A stretch of DNA of 64,000 bases from Burkholderiaceae bacterium (GTDB lineage: Bacteria > Pseudomonadota > Gammaproteobacteria > Burkholderiales > Burkholderiaceae), in contig CANFLR010000005.1 of NCBI GenBank assembly GCA_947447945.1, positions 1-64,000 of the forward strand, written 5' to 3'. The stretch's first letter is position 1. Every line of letters begins with the position of its first letter. Position numbers and translations under genes: made by a program. The notes under the pieces were generated by a model. The model saw only the letters and a list, made by a program, of their open reading frames with translations. It had not been told where the DNA came from and did not search any database. Below, piece after piece: positions 47,363-56,484 of this stretch.

Positions 47363-48388
47363 TTAGAAAAATTCATGTCCCATTGCTTCTAGTAGGCGCC
47401 TAGCCGCAACTGATGCCGCAACGCTGCCTTGATTTACTTGTGCGCTTAAGTCGGGCAAAAGTGCTTGCACTGCTGGGTGATTTCGAAATGCATTCTTTAA
47501 TCCCGCATCAATCCGATCCCACATCCAAGAGCCTGATTGCTCTTTACGGCGGGCCTGTAACAGGCCATTAGCATTTTGCAAAGCTTGATAGTGCAGAATT
47601 TTTTGCCATAGCTCAGGAATGCCAGTACCTTGCAAGGCACTTAAACATAAGACTGTAGGGTGCCAGTAGGATTGATTATGTGAGGCATGATCAGGATTCC
47701 CCTGAAATCCCAACAAACGAAGTGAACTGGTAATAAATAATTGAGCTCGGGTCGCGGCATCAGGATCAAGATCTACTTTATTAATCACAATCAGATCGGC
47801 CATCTCCATAACGCCCTTTTTGATTGCTTGTAAATCATCGCCAGCATTAGGTAACTGCAAAAGTAGGAACATATCAGTCATACCGGCAACTGCAATTTCA
47901 CTTTGCCCTACGCCAACAGTTTCAATAATGACCACATCAAATCCAGCAGCCTCAGCAACCAGCATCGCTTCTCGGGTTTTCTCTGCAACGCCACCTAAAG
48001 TTCCCGATGAAGGACTTGGCCTAATAAAGGCTGCATCTAAAACAGATAAGCGCTCCATACGCGTCTTATCACCCAAGATTGAGCCGCCAGATAATGTTGA
48101 AGAAGGATCAATAGCGAGCACAGCAACACGATGACCTTTTTGTATTAAGTAAAGGCCTAGGGTTTCAATTAACGTGGATTTACCAACACCAGGAACGCCA
48201 GAGATGCCCAATCTAAAGGACTTACCCGTTTTAGGTAGTAATGAATTTAAAACTTCATCAGCACGTTGACGATGATCTAAGCGCGTAGACTCTAGCAAGG
48301 TAATAATTTTGGCTAAAGCACGTCGTTGTGCAGGCGATGGAATGCCCGTAAGATCATTCACCAAATCCTGATCGGCGACATTTAACAT
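47363..48388 (-). CDS. meaB: methylmalonyl-CoA mutase-associated GTPase MeaB
   Basis: 341 aa; 'GISGVPGVGKSTLIE', 'ETVGVGQSE', next to the mutase. Confidence 0.94.
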   Translation of the reverse strand: MLNVADQDLVNDLTGIPSPAQRRALAKIITLLESTRLDHRQRADEVLNSLLPKTGKSFRLGISGVPGVGKSTLIETLGLYLIQKGHRVAVLAIDPSSTLSGGSILGDKTRMERLSVLDAAFIRPSPSSGTLGGVAEKTREAMLVAEAAGFDVVIIETVGVGQSEIAVAGMTDMFLLLQLPNAGDDLQAIKKGVMEMADLIVINKVDLDPDAATRAQLFITSSLRLLGFQGNPDHASHNQSYWHPTVLCLSALQGTGIPELWQKILHYQALQNANGLLQARRKEQSGSWMWDRIDAGLKNAFRNHPAVQALLPDLSAQVNQGSVAASVAARRLLEAMGHEFF

Positions 48389-48404
48389 GCTGAGCGATCC
48401 AAAC

Positions 48405-50591
48405 CTAGACCGACTTCATGGATAGACGAATTTGCTCAAGCACATCTTTTGCGGATGCTGGAATAGGAGTGCCTGGGCCGTATATTCCTTTAACACCGGA
48501 ATCATAAAGAAACTCGTAATCTTGCCTTGGTATCACCCCCCCTACAAAAACAATGATGTCATCCGCCCCTTGCTTCTTAAGCTCAGCAATAATGGCTGGA
48601 ACCAAAGTCTTATGACCAGCAGCCAAAGTTGAAACGCCAAGAGCATGGACGTCGTTTTCAATTGCTTGACGAGCACACTCTTCAGGAGTTTGAAATAAAG
48701 GGCCAATATCCACATCAAAGCCTAGATCAGCATAGGCGGTTGCTACCACCTTAGCGCCGCGATCATGACCATCTTGACCAAGTTTGGCAATCATCACGCG
48801 TGGACGACGACCAAAATCTTTGGCAAATTCCGCGATTTCTACTTTGAGTTTTTCCCAACCTTCGGCTGAGTCATAGGCAGCTGCATACACACCGGTCACC
48901 TTTTGCGTATCGGCGCGATGGCGCCCGTAAATTTTTTCTAAAGCATCAGAAACTTCACCAACCGTGGCACGCAAGCGAATTGCATTGACAGCCAATTCGA
49001 GTAAGTTGCCGGTATTTTCTTCAGCGGCTGTTGATAATGCTTCTAAGGCAATCTGAAGTTGCTTGGTATCTCGTTTTGATTTGATTGTTTTTAAGCGAGT
49101 AATTTGACTTTCACGAACTTGGTCATTGTCGATCATGCGGACATCGACCAAGTCCTCTTTACCTAATTTGTACTTATTAACACCGACAATCACGTCAGAG
49201 CCAGAATCAATTTTTGCCTGCTTCTCGGCGGCGGCGGCCTCAATTTTGAGCTTGGCCCAACCGCTCTCGACAGCTTTGGTCATACCACCCATGCCGTCAA
49301 CCTCTTGGATTATTTCCCAAGCCTTATCGGCCATTTCTTGAGTCAGGCTCTCCATCATGTAAGAGCCTGCCCAGGGGTCAATCACACTTGTAATGTGAGT
49401 CTCTTCTTGAATAATCAGTTGGGTATTACGAGCAACCCTACTTGAAAACTCAGATGGCAATGCGATTGCCTCGTCAAAAGAATTCGTATGCAACGATTGA
49501 GTTCCGCCAAATACCGCAGCCATTGCTTCAATCGTTGTTCTGACGACATTGTTATATGGATCCTGTTCTGTCAGTGACCAACCCGAAGTTTGACAATGCG
49601 TGCGTAACATTAGAGATTTTGGATTCTTGGGCTCGAACGATTTCATAATGCGCCACCACAATAAGCGTGCTGCACGCAACTTTGCTACTTCGAGATAGAA
49701 GTTCATACCCATCGCAAAGAAGAAGGAAAGTCGACCAGCAAAGCCATCGACATCTAATCCTTTTGCTAAAGCAGTCTTCACATATTCTTTACCGTCAGCT
49801 AACGTGAATGCCAACTCCAACACCTGATTCGCACCAGCCTCTTGAATGTGATAGCCCGAAATAGAAATCGAGTTGAACTTCGGCATATGCTTGGCGGTGT
49901 ACTCAATGATGTCGCCAATAATCCGCATTGAAGGCTCGGGCGGATAAATATAGGTATTGCGAACCATGAACTCCTTCAGAATGTCATTCTGAATCGTCCC
50001 AGATAGCTTCTCCTGCGCAACCCCCTGCTCTTCTCCGGCCACAATATAACCTGCTAAAACTGGGAGAACAGCGCCATTCATCGTCATTGATACAGAGACT
50101 TTATCCAAGGGGATCCCATCAAATAGGATTTTCATATCCTCGACAGAATCAATTGCCACGCCCGCCTTACCAACATCACCCGTTACCCGCGGATGGTCGG
50201 AGTCGTAACCTCGATGTGTTGCCAGATCGAATGCTACCGATACACCCTGTCCACCAGCATCCAGAGCCTTACGATAAAAAGCATTGGATTCTTCGGCCGT
50301 TGAGAAACCAGCATATTGCCGAATAGTCCAAGGGCGTACTGAATACATGGTTGCTTGAGGTCCGCGGACAAAGGGCTCGAACCCCGGCAATGAATTTGTG
50401 TATTGCAGGCCTGCGGTATCAGTTGCGGTATAAAGCGCTTTTAAATGTATGCCATCCGGAGTCTGCCAGCCTAATTGATCAACATCTCCATTAGGTGCAG
50501 ATTTTTGCGCAGATTTTTTCCAGGCCTCTAAATCACTGTCTGGCACATTCGGCCAGGGATTAGTTGCTTGATTTTTATCACTTGTACCCAT
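48405..50591 (-). CDS. scpA: methylmalonyl-CoA mutase
   Basis: 728 aa single chain; C-terminal B12-binding '[26 protein letters not shown]'. Confidence 0.96.
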   Translation of the reverse strand: MGTSDKNQATNPWPNVPDSDLEAWKKSAQKSAPNGDVDQLGWQTPDGIHLKALYTATDTAGLQYTNSLPGFEPFVRGPQATMYSVRPWTIRQYAGFSTAEESNAFYRKALDAGGQGVSVAFDLATHRGYDSDHPRVTGDVGKAGVAIDSVEDMKILFDGIPLDKVSVSMTMNGAVLPVLAGYIVAGEEQGVAQEKLSGTIQNDILKEFMVRNTYIYPPEPSMRIIGDIIEYTAKHMPKFNSISISGYHIQEAGANQVLELAFTLADGKEYVKTALAKGLDVDGFAGRLSFFFAMGMNFYLEVAKLRAARLLWWRIMKSFEPKNPKSLMLRTHCQTSGWSLTEQDPYNNVVRTTIEAMAAVFGGTQSLHTNSFDEAIALPSEFSSRVARNTQLIIQEETHITSVIDPWAGSYMMESLTQEMADKAWEIIQEVDGMGGMTKAVESGWAKLKIEAAAAEKQAKIDSGSDVIVGVNKYKLGKEDLVDVRMIDNDQVRESQITRLKTIKSKRDTKQLQIALEALSTAAEENTGNLLELAVNAIRLRATVGEVSDALEKIYGRHRADTQKVTGVYAAAYDSAEGWEKLKVEIAEFAKDFGRRPRVMIAKLGQDGHDRGAKVVATAYADLGFDVDIGPLFQTPEECARQAIENDVHALGVSTLAAGHKTLVPAIIAELKKQGADDIIVFVGGVIPRQDYEFLYDSGVKGIYGPGTPIPASAKDVLEQIRLSMKSV

Positions 50592-50684
50592 AAAGCACTC
50601 CTGTTGGCTTTATTGCAAATTAACAATACTTACAGCCATTTTGCTTGACATTTATGGAATTGTCTAGATACTGTATACATAATT

Positions 50685-51323
50685 ATGAATACAAAACTGA
50701 TTAACAGACCGCTTTACGAGGATGTAGCAGAAAGATTGCGTGCGCAGATATTTGCGCATGAACTTGCTCCAGGCAGTTGGCTTGACGAGCAAAGCCTTGC
50801 TCAGGAGTTCGGAATTAGCCGAACGCCAATGAGGGAAGCTATCAAAGTGTTAGCTGCAGAGGGGTTGGTGACGACCAAAATGAACCGTGGAGCCTACGTC
50901 ACTCAAGTAGAAAGACGAGATCTAGAGCAGATTTTTACGATTTTGTCCTTACTAGAAGGTCAGGCAGCAAAAGAAACGGCTCTTAGGGCCACCGAGGACC
51001 AGTTAACCCAACTTGATAATCTGCATCATCGGCTGGAAAAAGCTGCGGCAGATCGGGATGTAGAGCAATTTTTTGATATCAACGTCCGGTTTCATGACTT
51101 AATCCAGGAAATTGCTGGAAATAAGTGGATGAATGGCGTCATCAACGACCTCAGAAAAGTTCTCAAACTACAACGACGTGACTCATTAAGCCGTAGTGGG
51201 CGTCTGCAAAACTCACTTTTAGAGCATCGACAGATCTTGCAGGCAATATTAAAGCGGGACTCGGTTGGAGCGGAGGCTTTCATGCGTAAACATTTAGCTC
51301 AAGGCCTGGAGGCTACGCAATAG
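50685..51323 (+). CDS. GntR-family transcriptional regulator (FCD domain)
   Basis: 212 aa; winged HTH 'DEQSLAQEFGISRTPMREAIKVLAAEGLV' with FCD C-terminus; divergent from the mutase gene. Confidence 0.9.
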   Translation: MNTKLINRPLYEDVAERLRAQIFAHELAPGSWLDEQSLAQEFGISRTPMREAIKVLAAEGLVTTKMNRGAYVTQVERRDLEQIFTILSLLEGQAAKETALRATEDQLTQLDNLHHRLEKAAADRDVEQFFDINVRFHDLIQEIAGNKWMNGVINDLRKVLKLQRRDSLSRSGRLQNSLLEHRQILQAILKRDSVGAEAFMRKHLAQGLEATQ

Positions 51324-51340
51324 GAACAGAAAGTGGAAAT

Positions 51341-51371
51341 AAAAAAGCCTAGATCAGTCTAGGCTTTTTTT
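51341..51371. terminator. Bidirectional Rho-independent terminator
   Basis: aaaaaagcctaga-tcag-tctaggcttttttt between convergent genes. Confidence 0.85.
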
Positions 51372-51385
51372 ATGGGGCTAATTGC

Positions 51386-51730
51386 TTACTTTTTAACTAC
51401 TAAGTTACCAGGCAGAGAAGAGACATAGGCAGCAATATCATGCAAATCTGAGTCTGAGAAAGCCTGAACTTGAGAGGACATTACGGCATTATTACGACCG
51501 TACTGAGCATTGCCATTGCCTACTTGGTAAGCACGTAAGGCGTAATAAACATAGTCAGCATGTTGGCCTGCTAATTTTGGATAAACCGGCAAAATAGGTG
51601 CATTCAAGCCTGCGCCATGGCAAGAGACACAATTGCCCTTCTCTGCCAACAATTGACCTTTTTCAAGGCTTGCAGCATTTGCTAAACCAATACTAGCCAA
51701 TAAAACGGCGGAAAATAGTACGACTTTCAT
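51386..51730 (-). CDS. monohaem c-type cytochrome
   Basis: Signal peptide 'MKVVLFSAVLLASIGLANA', single CVSCH haem site; RBS AGAGG precedes the Met at 51730. Confidence 0.9.
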   Translation of the reverse strand: MKVVLFSAVLLASIGLANAASLEKGQLLAEKGNCVSCHGAGLNAPILPVYPKLAGQHADYVYYALRAYQVGNGNAQYGRNNAVMSSQVQAFSDSDLHDIAAYVSSLPGNLVVKK

Positions 51731-51747
51731 AAACGTGCCTCTAGATA

Positions 51748-52110
51748 TCACTTTAATGGGTTGTTAGGTGAGCTGGCAGTCTGCGCAGCATAGTACTCGC
51801 CGATATCAGCCATATCTTGATCCGATAAGCTTGCAGCAATAGCGCGCATCGTTGGATGCTTTCTTTCACCCTTTTTGTATGCAGATAGTGCAGCAGCGAT
51901 ATATCCAGAGTTTTGACCACCAAGCATAGGTACGTGGTAAACAAAAGGATAGTCAGAGCGGTAATCTGGGATGGAATGGCAACCAATGCAGAGCCAAACC
52001 TTGCCTTTACCAGCATCCGCCGAACCTTGGACGTCTGCAGCTTGGGCATTAAGTCCGGTAAATGCCAAAAAGGCGCAGGCGGCTAAATGGAGGGTGAAGA
52101 GTTTTTTCAT
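51748..52110 (-). CDS. monohaem c-type cytochrome
   Basis: Signal peptide 'MKKLFTLHLAACAFLAFTGLNAQA', single CIGCH haem site. Confidence 0.9.
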   Translation of the reverse strand: MKKLFTLHLAACAFLAFTGLNAQAADVQGSADAGKGKVWLCIGCHSIPDYRSDYPFVYHVPMLGGQNSGYIAAALSAYKKGERKHPTMRAIAASLSDQDMADIGEYYAAQTASSPNNPLK

Positions 52111-52270
52111 AGAAATCACTAATTAAACGATTTGATACATAACAATTTGTGAAAGTATAGCGGAGAGTGGCCAAAACCGTCATATTGGCACTAAAAATCA
52201 CGAAAAGACAGAAACTGAGGGCGCTTTTACCTATACTTAAACCTTGATTAAACGCTTATGAAGCCTAGCC

Positions 52271-53128
52271 ATGACCAAGACTCAATCTCGTTTTAATGGA
52301 TCTCAAAGCTATGTCGCTACCGATGACCTAAAACTGGCTGTTAACGCAGCCATTACCTTACAGCGCCCCCTGCTGATTAAAGGCGAACCAGGTACCGGCA
52401 AAACCATGCTAGCTGAAGAAGTTGCAGCAGCGCTGAACATGCCCCTACTGCAATGGCATATTAAATCTACTACTAAAGCTCAACAAGGTTTGTATGAATA
52501 CGATGCAGTCAGTCGACTGCGCGACTCTCAGCTTGGAGATGAAAAAGTCAACGATATCCGCAACTACATTATCAAAGGTGTGTTGTGGCAAGCATTTGAA
52601 ACGGATGAGCCTACTGTATTGCTAATCGATGAAATTGATAAAGCTGATATTGAGTTCCCAAATGATCTCTTGCGCGAAATAGATCGAATGGAGTTTTATG
52701 TCTATGAAACCCGAGAGCTCATTAAAGCGAAGCATCGCCCTCTTGTAATCATCACCTCCAATAATGAAAAAGAATTACCTGATGCTTTCTTGCGTCGCTG
52801 TTTCTTCCACTACATCTCCTTTCCCGATGCCAATACGATGCAAAGCATTGTTGATGTGCATCACCCAAATATCAAACAAGAGCTGCTCGATGCAGCCCTA
52901 AAATCTTTTTATCAGATTAGGGCTGTACCAGGCATCAAAAAGAAACCCTCTACTTCAGAATTGATTGATTGGTTAAAACTCCTCTTGGCAGAAGAGATTC
53001 CAGCGGAAGCGCTCCATAGTTCCGATGAAAAAATTGTTGTTCCGCCACTACATGGAGCACTTCTCAAAAACGAGCAAGATATACACTTGTTTGAGCGCCT
53101 AGTAATGATGAATCGCAATCACCGCTAG
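52271..53128 (+). CDS. MoxR-type AAA+ ATPase (CoxD-like)
   Basis: 285 aa; 'KGEPGTGKTMLAEEVA', 'LLIDEIDKAD', 'VIITSNNEKELPDAFLRRCFF'. Confidence 0.92.
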   Translation: MTKTQSRFNGSQSYVATDDLKLAVNAAITLQRPLLIKGEPGTGKTMLAEEVAAALNMPLLQWHIKSTTKAQQGLYEYDAVSRLRDSQLGDEKVNDIRNYIIKGVLWQAFETDEPTVLLIDEIDKADIEFPNDLLREIDRMEFYVYETRELIKAKHRPLVIITSNNEKELPDAFLRRCFFHYISFPDANTMQSIVDVHHPNIKQELLDAALKSFYQIRAVPGIKKKPSTSELIDWLKLLLAEEIPAEALHSSDEKIVVPPLHGALLKNEQDIHLFERLVMMNRNHR

Positions 53129-53151
53129 TTATTTCACCAATACTCCTTGCG

Positions 53152-54327
53152 ATGCTCATTCAATTTTTCCTCAATCTAAAAGAGGCAAAGATTCCTGTTT
53201 CAGTTAGGGAATTTTTAACCCTTCTTGAGGCATTGAAGACTGGGATAATTGAACCATCAATTGACGATTTTTATCAGCTAGCCAGAATGAGCTTGGTAAA
53301 GGATGAGCAATACTTTGATCGTTTTGATCAAGTGTTTGGCTCCTACTTCAATGGCATTGAGCAAATCATCGCCCTACAACCGGACATTCCCTTAGAGTGG
53401 TTAGAAAAAAAACTTCAGCGAGTGCTTAGCGATGAAGAAAAAACAGCCCTTAAAAAATTGGGTGGCCCTGAAGCCTTGAAAAAACGTCTTGAAGAGCTGA
53501 TGAAGGAACAAAAGGAGTGGCACGGGGGCGGAAATAAATGGATTGGAGCGGGCGGCTCTTCGCCATTTGGTCATGGCGGCTTTCATCCTGAAGGCATGCG
53601 CATTGGTGGCGACAGCAATGGCAATCGTACTGCGATTAAAGTTTGGGAAGCACGGGAATTTAAAGACTATGACGGCAATCTCGCATTAGGCACCCGCAAT
53701 ATCAAACTTGCATTACGACGCTTGAGGCGCTTCGCTAGAGAAGGCTCGCACCTCGAATTAGATCTGGATAAAACCATTCACTCGACTGCAGCCAATGCTG
53801 GCATGCTAGATATTCAAATGCGTCCCGAACGCCATAATCAGGTGAAAGTTCTCCTGCTGATGGATGTAGGTGGTTCGATGGATGATCATATTCAAAGAAT
53901 TGCAGAACTCTTCTCTGCTGCTAAAACAGAATTCAAGCATCTAGAGCATTATTACTTTCATAACTGCGTCTATGAAAATCTATGGCAAAGTAATCGACGG
54001 CGGCGTGACCAGGTCACATCTACCCAAGATATTGTTAATAAGTATGGCCCCGAGTACAAACTCATTTTTGTTGGTGATGCCACCATGTCTCCTTATGAAA
54101 TTTTGAGCCCCAATGGTTCGGTTGAATATAATAACCAAGAGGCCGGGGCAACATGGATCAATCGCTTGATTGAGCACTTCCCGCACTTTGCATGGTTGAA
54201 CCCTGAACCTGAATCAATTTGGCAGTACCGCCAGTCCATCGATATTATGCAAAACCTGATGAAGGGACGCATGTATCCTGTCACCTTAAATGGCTTGGAA
54301 AGTGCTATGCGGCAACTTTCAAAGTAA
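53152..54327 (+). CDS. VWA domain-containing protein (CoxE-like)
   Basis: 391 aa; VWA core 'VLLLMDVGGSMDDHIQRIAELFSAA', paired with the MoxR ATPase. Confidence 0.88.
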   Translation: MLIQFFLNLKEAKIPVSVREFLTLLEALKTGIIEPSIDDFYQLARMSLVKDEQYFDRFDQVFGSYFNGIEQIIALQPDIPLEWLEKKLQRVLSDEEKTALKKLGGPEALKKRLEELMKEQKEWHGGGNKWIGAGGSSPFGHGGFHPEGMRIGGDSNGNRTAIKVWEAREFKDYDGNLALGTRNIKLALRRLRRFAREGSHLELDLDKTIHSTAANAGMLDIQMRPERHNQVKVLLLMDVGGSMDDHIQRIAELFSAAKTEFKHLEHYYFHNCVYENLWQSNRRRRDQVTSTQDIVNKYGPEYKLIFVGDATMSPYEILSPNGSVEYNNQEAGATWINRLIEHFPHFAWLNPEPESIWQYRQSIDIMQNLMKGRMYPVTLNGLESAMRQLSK

Positions 54328-54371
54328 GATCCAGTATTCTTTATAACTCCATCCATACTCCGCTCTAGAAC

Positions 54372-54830
54372 ATGACTGCCAATATTAGTGATCGCTTGAA
54401 AACCCTTGGAATTAACCTTCCACCTCCTGGCCCTCCTGCTGCAGCATATGTCATGGCAGTCACAACCGGAAATACTGTATTTGTATCAGGCCATATAGCT
54501 AAGCGCGACGGCAAGCCTTGGGTGGGCAAGCTTGGTCAAGATATGGATACCGAAGCAGGCAAAGCTGCTGCCAAATCGATAGCGATTGATTTGATTGCCA
54601 CTCTACAAGATCATCTCGGCTCTCTCGATCGCATCAAGCGAATTGTTAAGGTAATGGGTTTGGTGAACTCAACACTAGACTATACCGAGCAACACTTGGT
54701 AATTAATGGTTGTTCAGAGCTGATCTTTGAGGTATTTGGTGAAACTGGCAAACATGCACGCAGCGCTTTTGGTGTAGCGCAAATTCCTTTAGGCGCTTGC
54801 GTTGAAATTGAGCTCATTGCAGAGATTTGA
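54372..54830 (+). CDS. RidA/YjgF-family protein
   Basis: 152 aa; 'VFVSGHIAKRDGKPW', 'RSAFGVAQIPLGACVEIELIAEI'. Confidence 0.88.
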   Translation: MTANISDRLKTLGINLPPPGPPAAAYVMAVTTGNTVFVSGHIAKRDGKPWVGKLGQDMDTEAGKAAAKSIAIDLIATLQDHLGSLDRIKRIVKVMGLVNSTLDYTEQHLVINGCSELIFEVFGETGKHARSAFGVAQIPLGACVEIELIAEI

Positions 54831-54837
54831 TGCCTCA

Positions 54838-55485
54838 CTAACCGAGGGTTAGATTTTCTCGCACGATGTCCTCTAGAGTATCGACATCTAGAACATAGCC
54901 CTGTAGATCTGTTGTCATGCACTCGATGAGCTCAGGGTGCTGATCTAAATAAGGGCGACATACCATACCCGGCATTGCCAATATATCTTTGATCACGGTG
55001 CTAGAGAATAGAACGGGGTTACCTCGTTGACCATTCACTAAGGGCAGAATCACCTGTTTACCGGATTTTCTTTGCAAATACGCATTGAATAATGTTTGTA
55101 ACTCGGCAACACCAATACCTGGTTGATCTGATAAAGCAACTAATACAAGGTCATATTCACCATGCAAGGATTCCAAACCCAATCGCACCGAGCTTACCTG
55201 ACCTTGTTTTGCGGCAAGGTTACGAATAATGGAGATTGGCAATGAAGTCTTTTTTTGAAGCTCTTGGATCTCAGCCTCAATCAAGTCCGCGTGAAATCCG
55301 GTCACAATCACAATTTGAACTGGGCTGAGCTCGGCTACAGCAAGGCAGAAACGCTTTATAAGGGACTGACCATCCTTCTTTAGCAGTGCTTTTGGATACG
55401 ATCCTAGACGTGCGCCTTCTCCAGCAGCGAGTAATAAAACCGCTAGTCGAGGTATTGGGTTAGAAAGGGTTATTGACTTGTTCAT
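54838..55485 (-). CDS. MobA-like NTP transferase (MocA/CTP:molybdopterin cytidylyltransferase-like)
   Basis: 215 aa; 'LLLAAGEGARLGSYPKALL', 'LVALSDQPGIGVAELQTL'. Confidence 0.85.
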   Translation of the reverse strand: MNKSITLSNPIPRLAVLLLAAGEGARLGSYPKALLKKDGQSLIKRFCLAVAELSPVQIVIVTGFHADLIEAEIQELQKKTSLPISIIRNLAAKQGQVSSVRLGLESLHGEYDLVLVALSDQPGIGVAELQTLFNAYLQRKSGKQVILPLVNGQRGNPVLFSSTVIKDILAMPGMVCRPYLDQHPELIECMTTDLQGYVLDVDTLEDIVRENLTLG

Positions 55486-55526
55486 TAAGGCGATAATAAA
55501 ACTATATTCAATCCAAAAGATATCTT

Positions 55527-56480
55527 ATGAACAGTACCGATCTAAGTGTTCTCAAATCAGCGGTTGACTGGCTCAAGGCTGGCCATCCCGTAGCGCTTGC
55601 TACCGTAGTGCAAACATGGGGGTCCGCACCAAGGCCCGTAGGCTCATGGTTGGTGATCCGTGAAGACGGTCAGGTGTCTGGATCAGTTTCAGGGGGTTGC
55701 GTTGAGGATGATCTGATTCGACGCGTCCAAACCGAACTTTTAGCACGAAAAATCCCGGAGATGGTCGTTTATGGGGTTAGTCAACAAGAGGCGACTCGCT
55801 TTGGTATTCCTTGCGGCGGTACGCTCAGGTTGATGATTGAGCCCAAGCCTGAGCTAGCGATCTTAGAGCAACTACTTTGCAATATCTCTGCGCATCAAAT
55901 TACCCGTCGGCTTGTCGATTACTCTACAGGTCAATCTTCTATTGAGCCTGGTAATCGACACGATGCCTTCACATTTGATGAGCGAACCATGTGCGCTACA
56001 TATGGACCTCGCTGGCGAATGATCATCATTGGAGCAGGTCAGTTATCACTGTATACCGCAGACTTTGCTATTGCAGCAGACTTTGAGGTGATTGTGATTG
56101 ATCCTCGAGAAGAATATGCCCATGGAATAAATCGGCAGGATCTTCGTTTTATTAAGGGGATGCCTGATGATATTTTATTAGACATGGGGATAGATTCGCA
56201 TACCGCTGTTGTAGCTCTGACCCATGATCCTAAATTAGATGATCTTGCCTTAATGGAGGCCTTGAAATCGCCAGCCTTTTATGTTGGCGCCTTAGGTAGT
56301 AAGGTGAATCAAGAAAAACGCAAAGCACGCCTCTTAGATTTCGATGTTAGCAAGGATCAAGTAGAAAAATTGCATGGGCCGGTAGGTTTAAAGATCGGCG
56401 CACTAACACCACCCGAAATCGCCGTATCCATCATGGCCGAAGTCATTGCAGCGAAGTACGGCGTGACTGTTTCCGGGTAG
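55527..56480 (+). CDS. XdhC/CoxF-family molybdenum hydroxylase maturation protein
   Basis: 317 aa; 'SVSGGCVEDDL', 'IIIGAGQLSLYTADFA', 'VGALGSKVNQEKRKARL'. Confidence 0.9.
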   Translation: MNSTDLSVLKSAVDWLKAGHPVALATVVQTWGSAPRPVGSWLVIREDGQVSGSVSGGCVEDDLIRRVQTELLARKIPEMVVYGVSQQEATRFGIPCGGTLRLMIEPKPELAILEQLLCNISAHQITRRLVDYSTGQSSIEPGNRHDAFTFDERTMCATYGPRWRMIIIGAGQLSLYTADFAIAADFEVIVIDPREEYAHGINRQDLRFIKGMPDDILLDMGIDSHTAVVALTHDPKLDDLALMEALKSPAFYVGALGSKVNQEKRKARLLDFDVSKDQVEKLHGPVGLKIGALTPPEIAVSIMAEVIAAKYGVTVSG

Positions 56481-56484
56481 GTAA

